DNA of 64,000 nucleotides from Cryptomeria japonica (Eukaryota; Streptophyta; Pinopsida; Cupressales; Cupressaceae). The stretch lies in the NCBI RefSeq assembly GCF_030272615.1, contig NC_081407.1, positions 436,948,230 to 437,012,229 on the forward strand, read 5' to 3'. The translations under genes and the position numbers were made by a program. Under the pieces are notes generated by a model. The model was given only the letters and a program-made list of their open reading frames with translations, was not told the origin of the DNA and made no database searches. This document shows, one piece after another, positions 22,277 through 33,837 of this stretch (its first letter is position 1; every line of letters begins with the position of its first letter).

Positions 22277-24955
22277 CGCTATCTTAGTATAAAGTTCTTT
22301 GAGCACCTTCTGTTGATGCGAATCCTGATCAGCCATTCCTTCCCTAGAGAAATTGTCCCGATCAATTAGAGAGCCAGGCAAAGGAATCTGATGCGGTTTA
22401 TAATTCCTCTGCGTATTGCTAACAGATGGGAAATTTTCACACTCACTCTGTGAATTTTCCTTCCCCTTAATTCCATCTTCCTTCAGCTCATCATCACCTA
22501 CAGTTCTTAGGCTTTTGCTCACCCTCTGCATGGTAATAGATAAACTGTTCAACATGAGTTGCTGCTCAGAGATGTCTTTACAATTGGTTGGGAGGAAAAA
22601 CTCCAGAACATAGTCATCATTTCCAGTGTGAGTGCTTCGTAAGCGAACAGCAACAGCAGCATTCATACCAAACAGGTGTGCATAATGGACAAGAGGGTAC
22701 TCTGTTATGCTATAAGATTTTACATTATTTGAAAAATATGGTTGATTTGATTCAAATGCTTTTCCAGGGACTCCTTGCCCTTTCTCTAAATGATATTCAG
22801 AGCATGCATCCTTATAGCCCTTCATAACAGGATCATTTACATAACATGCCCGATCCTGAAGTGACAAGAAAGTCTGACCCAGGCTGCCATTTTGAGTATC
22901 ACTGCTCTTTCCATCCATACCTCCATCCAATTGCATATTGCAATGCCTGCATGGAACCCAGGTCTGTGCCAGTGGAAGTTTGTGTGTCTGACAGACAGCT
23001 GTTAAAACTTCTAGTATCTCAGCTAAAGCAGCCTCATGGTGTTCAGAGTGGCGCTGATACCAGAATTAAACCAAAAGAAACCAAGTAAGTTGTTCAAGGT
23101 ATGACCAAACATGAGCAATCAAAAAACTACTTCTGCAAAGAAGACATACACGTCAAAAAAGGGAAACTTTCAAGATACCTCCAATTTAGAATGCTCCAAA
23201 CCTTCATTACTGCTCTTTAAATTGACCCCCTATACCACAGTTATACAGCTTAAGTTAGATAATAAAAACAGTTGGCAGGAATTTTGATTTTACAAGAGTA
23301 CATATAATAGTACACGTCAAAATACTTCTAATGTGGGATTTTTTTAATTTCTTCTTATGCAAGAATTAGCTAGGTTGATGGTCTAAGATCTCGATCCACA
23401 AAGTTTCCCACAAAGTTCTCAAATCTTCCAAATCAAGACAATGGCTAGAAAGCATTTGCCACACAATTCTGAAGTAGTATTTCTTGATTAGTTGTAGATA
23501 AAACGTCTACGAGTGCATTTAGGATTAGAAGTATACACTATTGCCCAGTAATTACAAAATTACATTAGATTGCATAAACCAACTTACCTGAAGTACTTTG
23601 CTAAGATTATCAACCTCAGATTTGAAACTAAATTTCTCTGCCGTTGTAACAACTTCCACAACTGCAACACATGACTGACCATCAGGCTCAAAGACGGGCA
23701 CTGCAATGGATCCACGGATGTTATACTCACGTGCATGATTTACCCTTAGATATTCACTGCCACTATACAATTGCACATTCGGAGACCATTCTGGCATCCT
23801 TCGGAGGAAAACCCGACCTGGTAGCCCTGGAAAAGAACCTGGAATTTCTTCTGCTGCAAAAGTATAATTAGTTGACACTTCTCGATATCCAGTCAATCTA
23901 TGATCTAGCACAAAGGGTTGTTCACACGTTGTTAAGACATATCTGCTCCCGTCTCTCACCGGAATCCAGACCTGTGCAAGAATATTCTCTCCAGACAAGT
24001 TTTTAAGGTATGTAAGAGCTCTTATAAATTTTTGTGCAAGAGATACTGGCACTGTTTGAAAGAGCATAGTATTTCTTGTTTCAGTTCTAAGATTTGAAAG
24101 CCGGTTTAATAATGGACCCTGGTACTTCCCTTTCTCAATATCATTTTGATGTTTCTGCTGTTCGACATCAGTAACAAAATCGGACATCGGACTCTCTTCT
24201 AATCTTGGATCATAATACTCCGAGGTTATTTCCTTGAACAACCTCTGCTCCCAAGAGCTGCTTGGGCTGAGACTACCTGTGCTCCTGGTATTATAAAAGT
24301 CATCGAACTGTTTCAACATAGTTGAAGTTGAATAAGCCATCTCAACTGTGGCAGCATTCTTCAATAGTGGTTGCTCATTAGAATTTCCTGAAGCCACAGA
24401 CGATGATGATGTCATTAAGAGGTCGTCTGGCAGAATCAACTGTGAAAGGCCAACAGGAAAATTGGCAATTGAGGGCGAGAATCCTGACGAATGGGAAGGA
24501 AAAGCAGTACTGACTGCCAACTGCATCTGCTGTTGTTGTCTTTCATCATCACTAGAGGATTCGATATGAAAATGCTCCCTACAACTAGCAGCAGTAGCTG
24601 AATCAGACTCAACAAGGGCAGAGGAAGACTGGGAACGAGATTGAACACCCAACTGCACCAAAGGAGAGTATGCAGAGAAAAAAGAAGTGGAGGATTCTGG
24701 AGAGGCCACTAAAGATGAAAAATTAACATGAGAAAGTGATCCAGAGTCTGGTCTCATCCAGCAGGATTCCGCAATTGGGTCAATCCAACTGTCTAGTTCC
24801 ATGATTTCTGACATAAGGTGGGAATTTTCCTGGACTCCTGACCCTACAGTAGATGGAATTGCTACTATCAACTCGGTAACTGGGCATATCCTGGGAGGTG
24901 AATTAAATTGATGCCACCGCCGCTGCTGCTCTGCTGTTTGTTTTTCCTGTTGCAT
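22277..24955 (-). CDS. NIN-like protein (NLP) gene, exons 1-3 only: N-terminal GAF-like region
   Basis: NLPs are plant nitrate-responsive transcription factors with an N-terminal GAF-like sensor/activation region, an RWP-RK DNA-binding domain and a C-terminal PB1 domain. Exon 1 (24955-23588, 456 codons; in-frame stop upstream of the ATG) has a Ser/Gln-rich lead with MELDSWIDPIAESCWMRP, then the GAF-like part: ENILAQVWIPVRDGSRYVLT, GYREVSTNYTF, GLPGRVF. It ends at a CAG/GTAAGT donor. Exon 2 (23229-23179, 17 codons) encodes GVNLKSSNEGLEHSKLE. Exon 3 (from 23053) encodes ALAEILEVLTAVCQTHKLPLA, QTWVPC, then GQGVPGKAF, SITEYPLVHYA and SLSITMQRVSKSLRTV. All phases fit. The frame ends after 732 codons at a stop at 22274. 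No RWP-RK or PB1 sequence follows in the window. Either the gene is truncated, or exon 3 is spliced (candidate donors near 22308 and 22279) to distant exons across a very long intron. Confidence 0.85.
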
Positions 24956-26119
24956 TTTGGCACTTTCTATGGTGTGGGTTTTTAGGGATTGTTGTTCCCC
25001 TGCTGTAAATTGAACCTAAGATATGTTGGAATGCAAGAAAAGTGTTAGAATCAATATGGGTATTCACGCATTTATTAGGCTTGCAATTTACATGTAGTTA
25101 TATATTTGCAACAACTTTCACCAATGCCCAAGCCCTAAAATTCAATAAATATATGACTCATGACCTGATTTCAAGGAAAAATTAAAAATTAAAAACATCT
25201 CCAACTCGAATTTGGAGCAGATATATTGTAAAGAATTCCTCTCACCTGGATATGACCTCATATGCTGCTTCGCCCGTACTCACCGATATGTTTTAGTTGA
25301 CCAGAGACGAAAACACAAGACAGGGAACTGAAGCCAAGAATCTAGTATTACTTTATACGGAATCTCGAACTGCCTGTCCCGAATGGAATCTTGTTGTCAT
25401 CAATTCATAGATCCATATAAAGCGATTTTCCACAATGTTGTGTCAATGAACTGTCTACATAGCTTGCTCCGTTGACAAATTAATGAATAAAACAAATTAT
25501 GATCTTTAGGGAATGTGGAGAGGATACGTGATCTCGTAGGGGATCTCCATACCTCTTCCACAGTAAAATTGTAGGCTTCCCCTTTCAAACACATTATAAG
25601 CTATTCCGTGTCGAGCTTGAATTTCTTATGATGTGCTCTGGTCAGCTCAGCTCATCCCCCCTAAAGGGGGTCGTCGCTTGTTGGGGGACAAATGACGTCC
25701 ATTAATGTATTGTATACTACTAGACTTAAAAACAAGGCCCTTCCAAAAATAAATTTAAATGGAGTTCATTGATTATGAATTAAAAAATTTAAAAATATTG
25801 ATGGAGATTCATAAATTTGATTTCTGGTGGGCTCATTAAGAATCTTTCAATTTTATCAAATTGACAAAAGATCCATTAACATTTATTTATTTTATAAATA
25901 TTAAATCAGTAGTAAAGATGACAGGTTATTTGACCAAAATCTAGAATTTATAAGGGAAGTATAATGATCACCTAAAAAATAAGAAATAGAAATAGAGGTT
26001 GTGGTTTGTTAGTTGGTATTTTTGTTGGTTATTGAATAGTTCAACCCTTAACTCTTATAGTTGTCGGGTTCAATAAACTTCATTAAAAACTTTCATTCAT
26101 TTTCTCATATAATTAGAAT
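24956..26119. other. 5' flank of the NLP gene
   Basis: On the minus strand a CAATTTACAG acceptor-like site lies about 60 bp upstream of the ATG and a GAAGAG/GTATGG donor-like site near 25550, so a 5'UTR intron is possible. A TTATAAT motif lies near 25590. From about 25.7 kb the sequence is AT-rich with nothing recognisable. Confidence 0.3.
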
Positions 26120-26415
26120 AGAGGTACAAAACTTATATCTTCTACTTTTTTCAAGTATACTAGAAACCTCCAAACAAAAATTGCAATAGTGAATTATGTT
26201 GTAAATTTTCTTTTAATTAATTTAAATGTACTAAATGCAATGATAAAAAAGTCACATTTAATATGTGCGTATGTATATTTATATGCCTATTATCTATGTA
26301 TGTATGTGAAATACATTATTCAAATAAAAATTACATAAAATAATTTTTAAATAGTGTTAAAGTTTTTTTAAAAAGGCATTTAAGTGAAAAACATATAAAG
26401 TTCTTAATTTAAATA
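26120..26415. repeat. ~296-bp direct repeat, copy 1 (flanks LINE C on the left)
   Basis: Starts AGAGGTACAAAACTTATATC and ends near CTTAATTTAAATA. It matches 29622-31022 after removal of the solo LTR there, with scattered substitutions and small indels. It abuts the start of LINE C. Confidence 0.75.
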
Positions 26416-26639
26416 CCTAGTATTCATTCTAAGCAAGCGCTTAGAATTATCAAAGGATGCACAGAGACAGTTTTCAGATCCTTCCTCAAGCTCCTTTTGG
26501 AGAATATCTCTATTACAATTGTTAAGCTCCCCTCCCTTCCCACCCCCCTCCCCCCGCAACCCTCCCTTTGTTAGTGACATTGAGGTAGCTCTTCAATGGA
26601 ACCTCCCACGCTCCTATACAACCTTTGAATACCAAGTGG

Positions 26640-27140
26640 TCACCATCTTCCCATGGCTGCTTCAAGCTAAACTTTGACAGTGCTGCCAAACACTCCCTGG
26701 GGCTGGTCGCGGGCAAAGGAATTTTAAGATCACACTCTAGGGAGTTGGTGGCTACTTATACTGGCAATTTGGATGGTTAAACTAGTAACCAGGCTAAAGG
26801 AATGAACCTAGTTTGGGGTCTGTGAATCACCCTCTCTATTGGCATTCATGTTATTGATATTGAAGGGGATTCTAAACTCATCATAGATGTTGTTAAAGGG
26901 ATTAACAGAATCAACTGGTTGATTGATGGCATCATCAAAGATATTATCAGGCTTTGACTCCTACACCATAGGTCATGTTTTGAAGGAAGGTAACAGGGTT
27001 GTTAATGCCTTGGTCGCGTTTGGCCTCCCTAGCCAGGGACTGAGATGTTGGAGGAGGTTGAATTCCTTACCAATCAATGTCAGATTACTCCTCCAAGGAG
27101 AGTATAACACTCAGATCCCCCATGGATATCCACCTCTCTG
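26640..27140 (+). pseudogene. LINE C RNase H domain, broken
   Basis: Frames read FKLNFDSAAKHSLG..., then ...IGIHVIDIEGDSKLIIDVV and GHVLKEGNRVVNALVAFGL. This is the plant LINE RNase H (RVT_3-type) pattern: N-F-D-G/S-A, x-E-x-DS and the H-x(3)-E-x-N-x-V tail. Several stops and frame changes are present. Confidence 0.7.
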
Positions 27141-27648
27141 ATTTTTCTCGCCCTCCTCATATGGGTCACGGGTGCTTCTGAAAGGGAATTTTTAAATTTG
27201 AATAATCTCAACTTGGTGTCAACTAGCAACAATGGTCATATGATGTGGATTGCCAATTGGGCTTCTATGCATGGTGACCACCTCACCATTATCACTTGGT
27301 ATTATTTCTATATGTTTATTTTAATGATGTAGTTTAATTAGGTTGGAGCACATGTGACACCTCGGGAAAATCATTCGCTCATTTAAAGAGGAGAGCTTGG
27401 ATGGACACATGGGTGTCTCATTAATGCTTATTCCTTAAGCCTCGATTACAAGGCATGCGTCTCTTAGTCTGAAGGATAATCCGAGCAATTAATTCACTAT
27501 TGGTTTCTATGATTTCCATAATCTTCACATTATTGTTAAAGTTAATCTTACTTTTACAAGGTAGTGTTTTTTGGCCATTTTTCATGCTAAAGGGTTTATG
27601 TCGAGAGTTCAAGAAAGTGCTTTAGTTGTTAATTTCAGTGAGTCTTCC

Positions 27649-29391
27649 ATGGGAGGTGACAAAGTTTTCTTTGAGCATGATAATCTCGATGATTTCAAGA
27701 AGGACCCGATGGTTTGAAACTACTGCATTGAAGGTGGGGTGGCAAAGTTCATAGAAAACCTGCATGGACATGATGAACAACTCTCTATTCAATTTGTTGT
27801 TTTCTAGAATAATTGCGGAGTTGTTGTGGGGGGAATCTCATTTGAAGTTTATGAAGGAGTTATTTCTCAGGTGACTGGCCTTTCTCTAGGGGAAGGAGAT
27901 GGAAGCGCACAAGTCATGTGGCAAACAACAATGGCTTCAATAGGTTCTTCAAGGGGAAGGAGGCCCCTATCAAATTGCAAGGTGGTTTCGCTAGAGAGGA
28001 ACTCCAACACCAGTGGGACATGGTATGTTTAATGATCATGAAATATTTTACTCTTGAGGGCCACCACTAAGTTTATTATTATTATCATTTGCCCTTGTTA
28101 AATCATTTTAGAAACCATGATCTTTTATGTTTACCTTTCTATTTGTTGAATTCATTGGAATGCTCAATCAAGGAACCCTTAGACCCAAAAAATGAGGATA
28201 AGCAACATATTCCCCCTCCACCAGGGTCTAATTTACAGGCTCTATCGTTACCATTTTGCCTTATACCCCCCTCCCCCCACATAATGTAATGTTAATTCAA
28301 CTCCCTCTGCATGCCTCTCGCCCTTGGGCAGCGTTTTGTGAGTGGAGTGACCCCTTCCAGATTCTTCTAGCTCTCTAATGAAGCTTTGGTTTCCTCTCCT
28401 CTCCCCTCTTCCTCTATTACTATCACTGAGTTGAGCCCCCTACCTTTCCATCCCCCTCTGCTGCTAAAGAGTGGAAACCCTTTTTCCCTAAGGGTAAGGA
28501 TAAAACCGCTGGAAAATGGAAACAAATTATAATTGATAATTCCAACTCAGAGGACACAAATGAAGAAGACCATGTTGTGGAAACTGAGGGAAAAAGAAGG
28601 TCCCCAAGGTTTGCCTCCAAGGGTGCTAGTGAGAAAAAGGATAAGATTCTAATTGTTGCGCATAAAAAAGATGATCCTGAGGTGGGTGAGGATAGTAGTA
28701 ATTTAAATGAACAGAGGGGGAAGAGGTTGGCATTGAGGGTTTGGATACTAGCAACATGGATGACTTTGGTCCCCCATTGGGCCCTCAAGATTTGAATGCA
28801 ACAAATTTTCTCCCCACTGAGAACTTTGAAGATGTGGCCCCAGACAAAATTATGCAGAAAGTGGAGCCAATCATTAGGATGGTTGTTGAGTTGGATGAAG
28901 GGGTCGAGGGTAATGAAGGGGTTGTTGTGTAAGGAATGCACAAAGGTAAGAAAAGTGACAAGAAAAAGGGAAAGAAGAAAAAAGATAAGAGATGCTCTCC
29001 TACGAAAGAGGACCAATAGGAAATGCAGGTTGATGAGAAAGGGGAGCCCACTGACCACCCCATGGATGACGAGTTTTAGACCCTCAAATGTGAGGTCCAC
29101 AAGTTGCGGAACCGTCTGGATGTGTTTTGGGGCGGACAAAGAAATACAAAATTTGAAAGAGGAACTCAGGGAGATGAAGCGTAGATGGGACACCAAAGAT
29201 AATCAACTTGTCAACATCAACAAGTTTTGCATGAGAATCATGCACGGATCAGGGATGACCCTTTGTCTCCTACAAGACAAGTGTGATGATGATGATGTGA
29301 ATAAACAGGCTTGCAAAGAACTCTACAAGTTCCTTATCGAGGATTGGAGCAATGTCATTGATATGGCTAGGCTCCATAATCCATCCTCCTA
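27649..29391 (+). pseudogene. LINE C third ORF, broken
   Basis: Starts MGGDK. Early blocks GGVAKFIENLHG and ISQVTGLSLGEG parallel KGGFTSYIERLQG and IAQVTGLSMDG in LINE A. Later parts are Lys/Glu/Asp-rich (RRSPRFASKGASEKK) with a helical C-terminus, again as in A. Stops and frameshifts throughout. Function unknown. Confidence 0.55.
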
Positions 29392-29621
29392 GGTCTAGGT
29401 TTGTTTGTTTTTTGCTTATGTTGAACATGGTTTATGATTCACTGGACTTATGGGGTATGCCCCTGCTGCTTTCTTTTACGATTGTTAGAATCTTGTTTTA
29501 AGTTTTGTTTTGTGCTATTAAGGTGTTGTTAATGTGTTGTTGATAGTCTTTGGACTATGTTAAGGGTCAGCGTCCTTATTAACACTGCTTTTATAATAAA
29601 AAAAAAACATAAAATAATATA

Positions 29622-31022
29622 AGAGGTACAAAACTTATATCTTCTACATTTTTTTCAATTATACTAGAAACTTCCAAACAAAAATTGTGATAATGGATTA
29701 TGTTGTAAATTTTGTTTTAATTAACATAGATATACAAAAATATAATGATAAAAAAATCACATTTAATATGCATGTATGTAATGTATGTATCTATTATCTA
29801 TGTATGTATATTAAGTAAATTATTCAAATAAAAATAAAATAAACAATGTAAATAGAATAAAATAATTCTTAATGAAGAGGGAAAAATAGATTTGAAAGGT
29901 AAACTGATCAAAACATAACGAAATAAACATGCAGAATGCTAAAATATCATAAAAAGACCATTTCACCTTGCTATTTTACCTTCTCCTTCAGATTGAGCTT
30001 GATGAAGTGAAGGCGCCCCTTGATAATGCTCCACTTGATGTGCTCCTTTGATTGCTGGATGTGGATGGCTCTCCAATATTGTGCACAAATGATAAGGATG
30101 AGATGATCAAGTTGCCAAGATGATTTCCTGGGCTTAAAAGGGCAGCATAAGCTTACTGAATTTCAAGATGATCTGAATGAAGGGATGGAACCCTATTTTA
30201 TAGGAAGAGGAGAGGAAAACGGATGGCTAGGATGAATTCGAGATGAAGGGCTAAGATTTACTTGTGAGGTCACACAAGGTCCAAGAGAGGGTGTGGAGAC
30301 CAAGAAATATGCCTTAAAGGCATTTCGTATCTCCACACTCTACAAGATGCATTGGAGGAATTAAAAATTTTCCAAAAATGGATATTATGGGGATTAGAAG
30401 AATAAAAAGGAATTAAAAATTCTTTGGGAGAGGGAAATGCCTAGAGGAATGTAAGATTTCGAAAATCTTACATTCATCTAGAAAAAGAGCATTTAAAGCT
30501 AGTGGCTGGATGAAAGGACAAAGAGCTGACTTTGTGGCTAATCATGATGATTAGCCATTAACGACTCATTAGGAGGGGAATTAGAGGAAATGTTAGGTGG
30601 AATTTATATTTGTAGGAGAATTTGACTAAAAGAATAATGTTAAGTGAGTTTAGGGAGTTTCTAGAAGAATTTATTAGGTTAATGATGAATTAAGAAGATG
30701 ATCTGTAGGAATCATGTAAGTTAACTAATTAATTGAAATTAATTACCTAAGAGGAAGGTTTGTGAGGATTTGATTTTTTTAGAAGAATAAAGAAAGGGAT
30801 TGATTTATTAAATAAATTAATCATATGCTGTAGTGACAATATTAATTATATTTAATTAATATTGAGAAGAATTTTAATTAACATAATTAATTAATTAATT
30901 ATGTGAGGAATTAAAAAATAATTAAAATAATTATTTTTTAAGTGTCTACACTTAAACAATGTTAAAAAAAAGGCATTTAAGTGAAAAAGATATAAAGTTC
31001 CTAATTTAAATAACATAAAATA
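29622..31022. repeat. ~300-bp direct repeat, copy 2, split by a solo LTR
   Basis: 29622-29867 and 30956-31022 together match 26120-26415. The break coincides exactly with the CTTAA duplication of the solo LTR at 29873-30950. Confidence 0.75.
29873..30950 (+). mobile_element. Solo LTR, 1078 bp
   Basis: Begins TGAAGAGGG and ends GTGTCTACA, with CTTAA at 29868-29872 and 30951-30955. The empty site is visible in the paralogous repeat at 26120-26415. CTATTTTATAGG near 30190 may be its TATA box. No coding content. The tail contains ATTAATTAATTAATTA. Confidence 0.8.
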
Positions 31023-31777
31023 AAATAAGTGTTTAATAAATTAAATAATTTAAATTTCTTATCTCTTAGTATTTTTTTTAAAATATTATTTAAAGTATTG
31101 ATTTTATTGTATTAATACATCATGAAAATTAAAATCAAAATATAGTGATATTTTTTAAAATTAAAAATATAATTGACATAATTGAATATATATATATATA
31201 TATATGGAAGATTTTGTCTTGGGAATAGCTCCCATAAATTGTATAAGAAAAGTTACAAAGCCTTACTTCAAAGAAGAATTGGATTTTATAACATTCATCA
31301 ATCATGTCATATTGGCGTTATTATGCATCATATATAAGAATTTATCCATCATTTTATGGGGCTTATCAATTTATTGTAATGAGCACAACAAAGATGCAGA
31401 TTCTAGTAGCCTCAAAAGTCTTTGAAATTACATTTCACTAGCCCTATTTTAATACACATTAAATGCTCCCTTAAGCTTATCCTCTATTTTTAATCAATAT
31501 TTAAGATTACAATCATTGCAAATCCCTACAAAGATTTTGGATATAGTTGGTAGCTAATAACTTTCCTCGTATCTTTTGTCCTAAAATGTCAATAATGTTA
31601 ACTAAGAAAACTTCCATAGCTAATTGTCACGAATGTGTTCATTTCCAAGCCTAGAATATCTAATGTCAATCTTTATGGTCATCTTTGTGTGTGTCAAGCC
31701 AACATGGAAGATCGTTTGCAACTAGCATGCAAGGTCTTTGTCTTTGCATTCACAAATGCATTTGTTGATGTGAAGAC
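31023..31777. other. AT-rich noncoding stretch with (AT)n
   Basis: Contains an (AT) microsatellite at about 31186-31206. At 31747-31796 there are two near copies of ATTCACAAATRCATTTGTT, of which the second became the LINE A target duplication. No gene seen. Confidence 0.5.
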
Positions 31778-31796
31778 ATTCACAAATACATTTGTT
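31778..31796. repeat. LINE A target-site duplication (3' side)
   Basis: ATTCACAAATACATTTGTT, identical to 39941-39959. Confidence 0.92.
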
Positions 31797-32042
31797 TTAG
31801 ATTAAAGCAAAAATAGGTTTTGAAGGGCCCCCGAAACCCTTTACAAAAAGATTATAAGAGAGTTAGAATCAAAGATTAACATAAATCCAAAACAAAACTG
31901 CCTGCAAAGAAAGACATTACAAACGGCAACCATAGAGACAACAAAAGCCCAGACGAGCAACAAAAACCAGCAAAGAGAACAAAACACAGAACCAACAAAA
32001 CAAAGACAGCAATGACCACAGACAACAAAAACACAAACTCAA

Positions 32043-33656
32043 TTACATGAAGTTTTTGAGGGTCTCTGCCAACTCAGCCTCAAGGACACTCATATTTTTA
32101 GCAGCAACTTTTATTTCTTTGTAGTCCACCTTTTGAACGGTTGCCTTCTTCTTCATGTTGCCATGGGTCCTTTTGTTGGTTCCTTCTTTAGCTTGAGTCA
32201 CACTAGTTTCATCTCCAATGGTGACAATAGCCCTTTCCTACTGCTCCCAACTATGCGCCATAACAGCCATAACATCAGCAATATGCTTCACAATCTTGTG
32301 GTTGTTTGACATGATTGCCTTAAGCATAGCTTGGGTCTTATCATGTCCCTCTTCAATATTGGAGATGCGGTCTTCAAACCTTTTCTTTATCTAATCAACC
32401 CCTTCACCTATACTTTTAATGCATTCTAGCACCGACTTCTTCTCCTCTGTCATCCACTGCCCCACATCCATCCGATTTATTTGATCATTCCCAACAGGGA
32501 TGGCCTCCATTTTACTACCCAGAGCTCTCTGATTGAGTCTAACCTCTTTTAATTCATGAAAAAACCATTTAAACATGTTGAACATGTCAATTGCATGCTC
32601 TCGAGCCGTACCCAACACATTCTCATAATCTTCATTTTTATCACTAAGCTTTGCACATTTTGGGTGAAGGTCTTTATGAACCGCAACACCCACATTACCA
32701 TAATCATGGGGTGGGGAAGGAGGGGTTTGAATATTATGGTTGTCCGGCTCCTTGCTATCTTTTTTCTCACTCATAGAATCCTCAGGACTAGCTTTGGTGC
32801 CACTAGAAGTAGGGGACTCATTTCCAGCCGAAGTGGAAGAGGAAGATACCACGATTTTCTTTTGACCTTTTTTACCCTTGCCCCCTAGGGGATTGGTATT
32901 CACAAATTTCTCAAGTTTAACTTTTTTCGGAGGGGGGTGGGACTCACCTTCAGAATCAGACCTAGATTCATCTTCACTCAATTCACCCACACTAGTATCC
33001 TCTTCAAAAGAAGTATGAATATAGTCATTGGGGGCAGGAAGGGCACGAAAATGAGAATCAATAAGGACTAACAATCTTTCATGCAATATGGGGAATTTAG
33101 AGGGGTTCTTCTTATGGTCATTAAAATTGGCTCTCGGGACAGACATAAGATAAAATGGAAATGACATCTTGACTCCATGACGAAAATGATTCATGATCAC
33201 AAAATGATGCCCATACACACTAGTAAAATGACCATCTAAAGTAAGGTATTTCATAATTACCTTTCACATCTTCTGCTAGAAGGGCTTGAACACCGAAATG
33301 GAATAGTAACTGGCAGTTTTTTTAACAATTTTAGCTCTCTTCACTTCCTTCTTGGGAAAATTCTTCATAGCCTGCTCTATATACGCTCTATCCCTCTAAT
33401 ATTTCATGCCATCCATGGAAAGCCCAGTGACTTGGGCAATGAGGCAAGCTTCATCCACCAGAATTTTCTACCCATGGAGAACAATGGTCTCGTCCTTCCA
33501 ATGCTTGGCAAAGTAATATGTAACATCCTTGTTACAACCCTGCAGCCTTTCGATGTAAGAGGTAAAACCCCCTTTCTCCAAAATCCTCCACATCTTACAT
33601 TCCTTCTTCAGCTTCACGCAACTAGGAGGTTCAATCCTTTTTCTAGCGCCCCCCAT
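32043..33656 (-). pseudogene. LINE A third ORF, downstream of RNase H
   Basis: Starts MGGARKRIEPPSC at 33656. The N-terminal domain has GGFTSYIERLQGC, VTYYFAKHWKD, ACLIAQVTGLSMDG and YLTLDGHFTSVYGHHFVIMNHFRHG, which resembles plant-transposon-associated proteins of unknown role. A 287-codon open stretch (33254-32391) follows: Ser/Glu/Asp-rich with basic patches (PPPKKVKLEKF could be nuclear-localising), then helical segments. Stops near 33400, 33283 and 33270 and two near the end break it. The same ORF occurs in LINEs B and C. Confidence 0.65.
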
Positions 33657-33837
33657 CTTCAAATTCTCTTTGTCGCTCTCACAATATTTGGCTTGTAGAA
33701 CAAAAAACAAAGCCCAAAGAATGCCAATAATTGCCCACGAAATGTGCGAGATGAATTCGCACTTAATATTATGTACTCTTTGGCCACCTGCCTTAATCAG
33801 AAAGGTTCTAATCTATCTAGGATCACTCTGAGTCATT

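Larger units (their letters stand above)
26416..29621 (+). mobile_element. LINE C, 5'-truncated (RNase H and third ORF)
   Basis: Plus-strand non-LTR retrotransposon tail. It starts within the RNase H domain, continues through a third ORF (27649-29391) and ends with an A-rich tail (TTTTATAATAAAAAAAAAAC, 29591-29610) directly before copy 2 of the ~300-bp repeat. The order RNase H then third ORF matches LINE A. Confidence 0.7.

Noticed and set aside
28423-29196. 257-codon minus-strand ORF, rich in Phe/Leu/Ser
   Set aside because: It is antisense to the Lys/Glu-rich third ORF of LINE C; the composition is that of a shadow frame.
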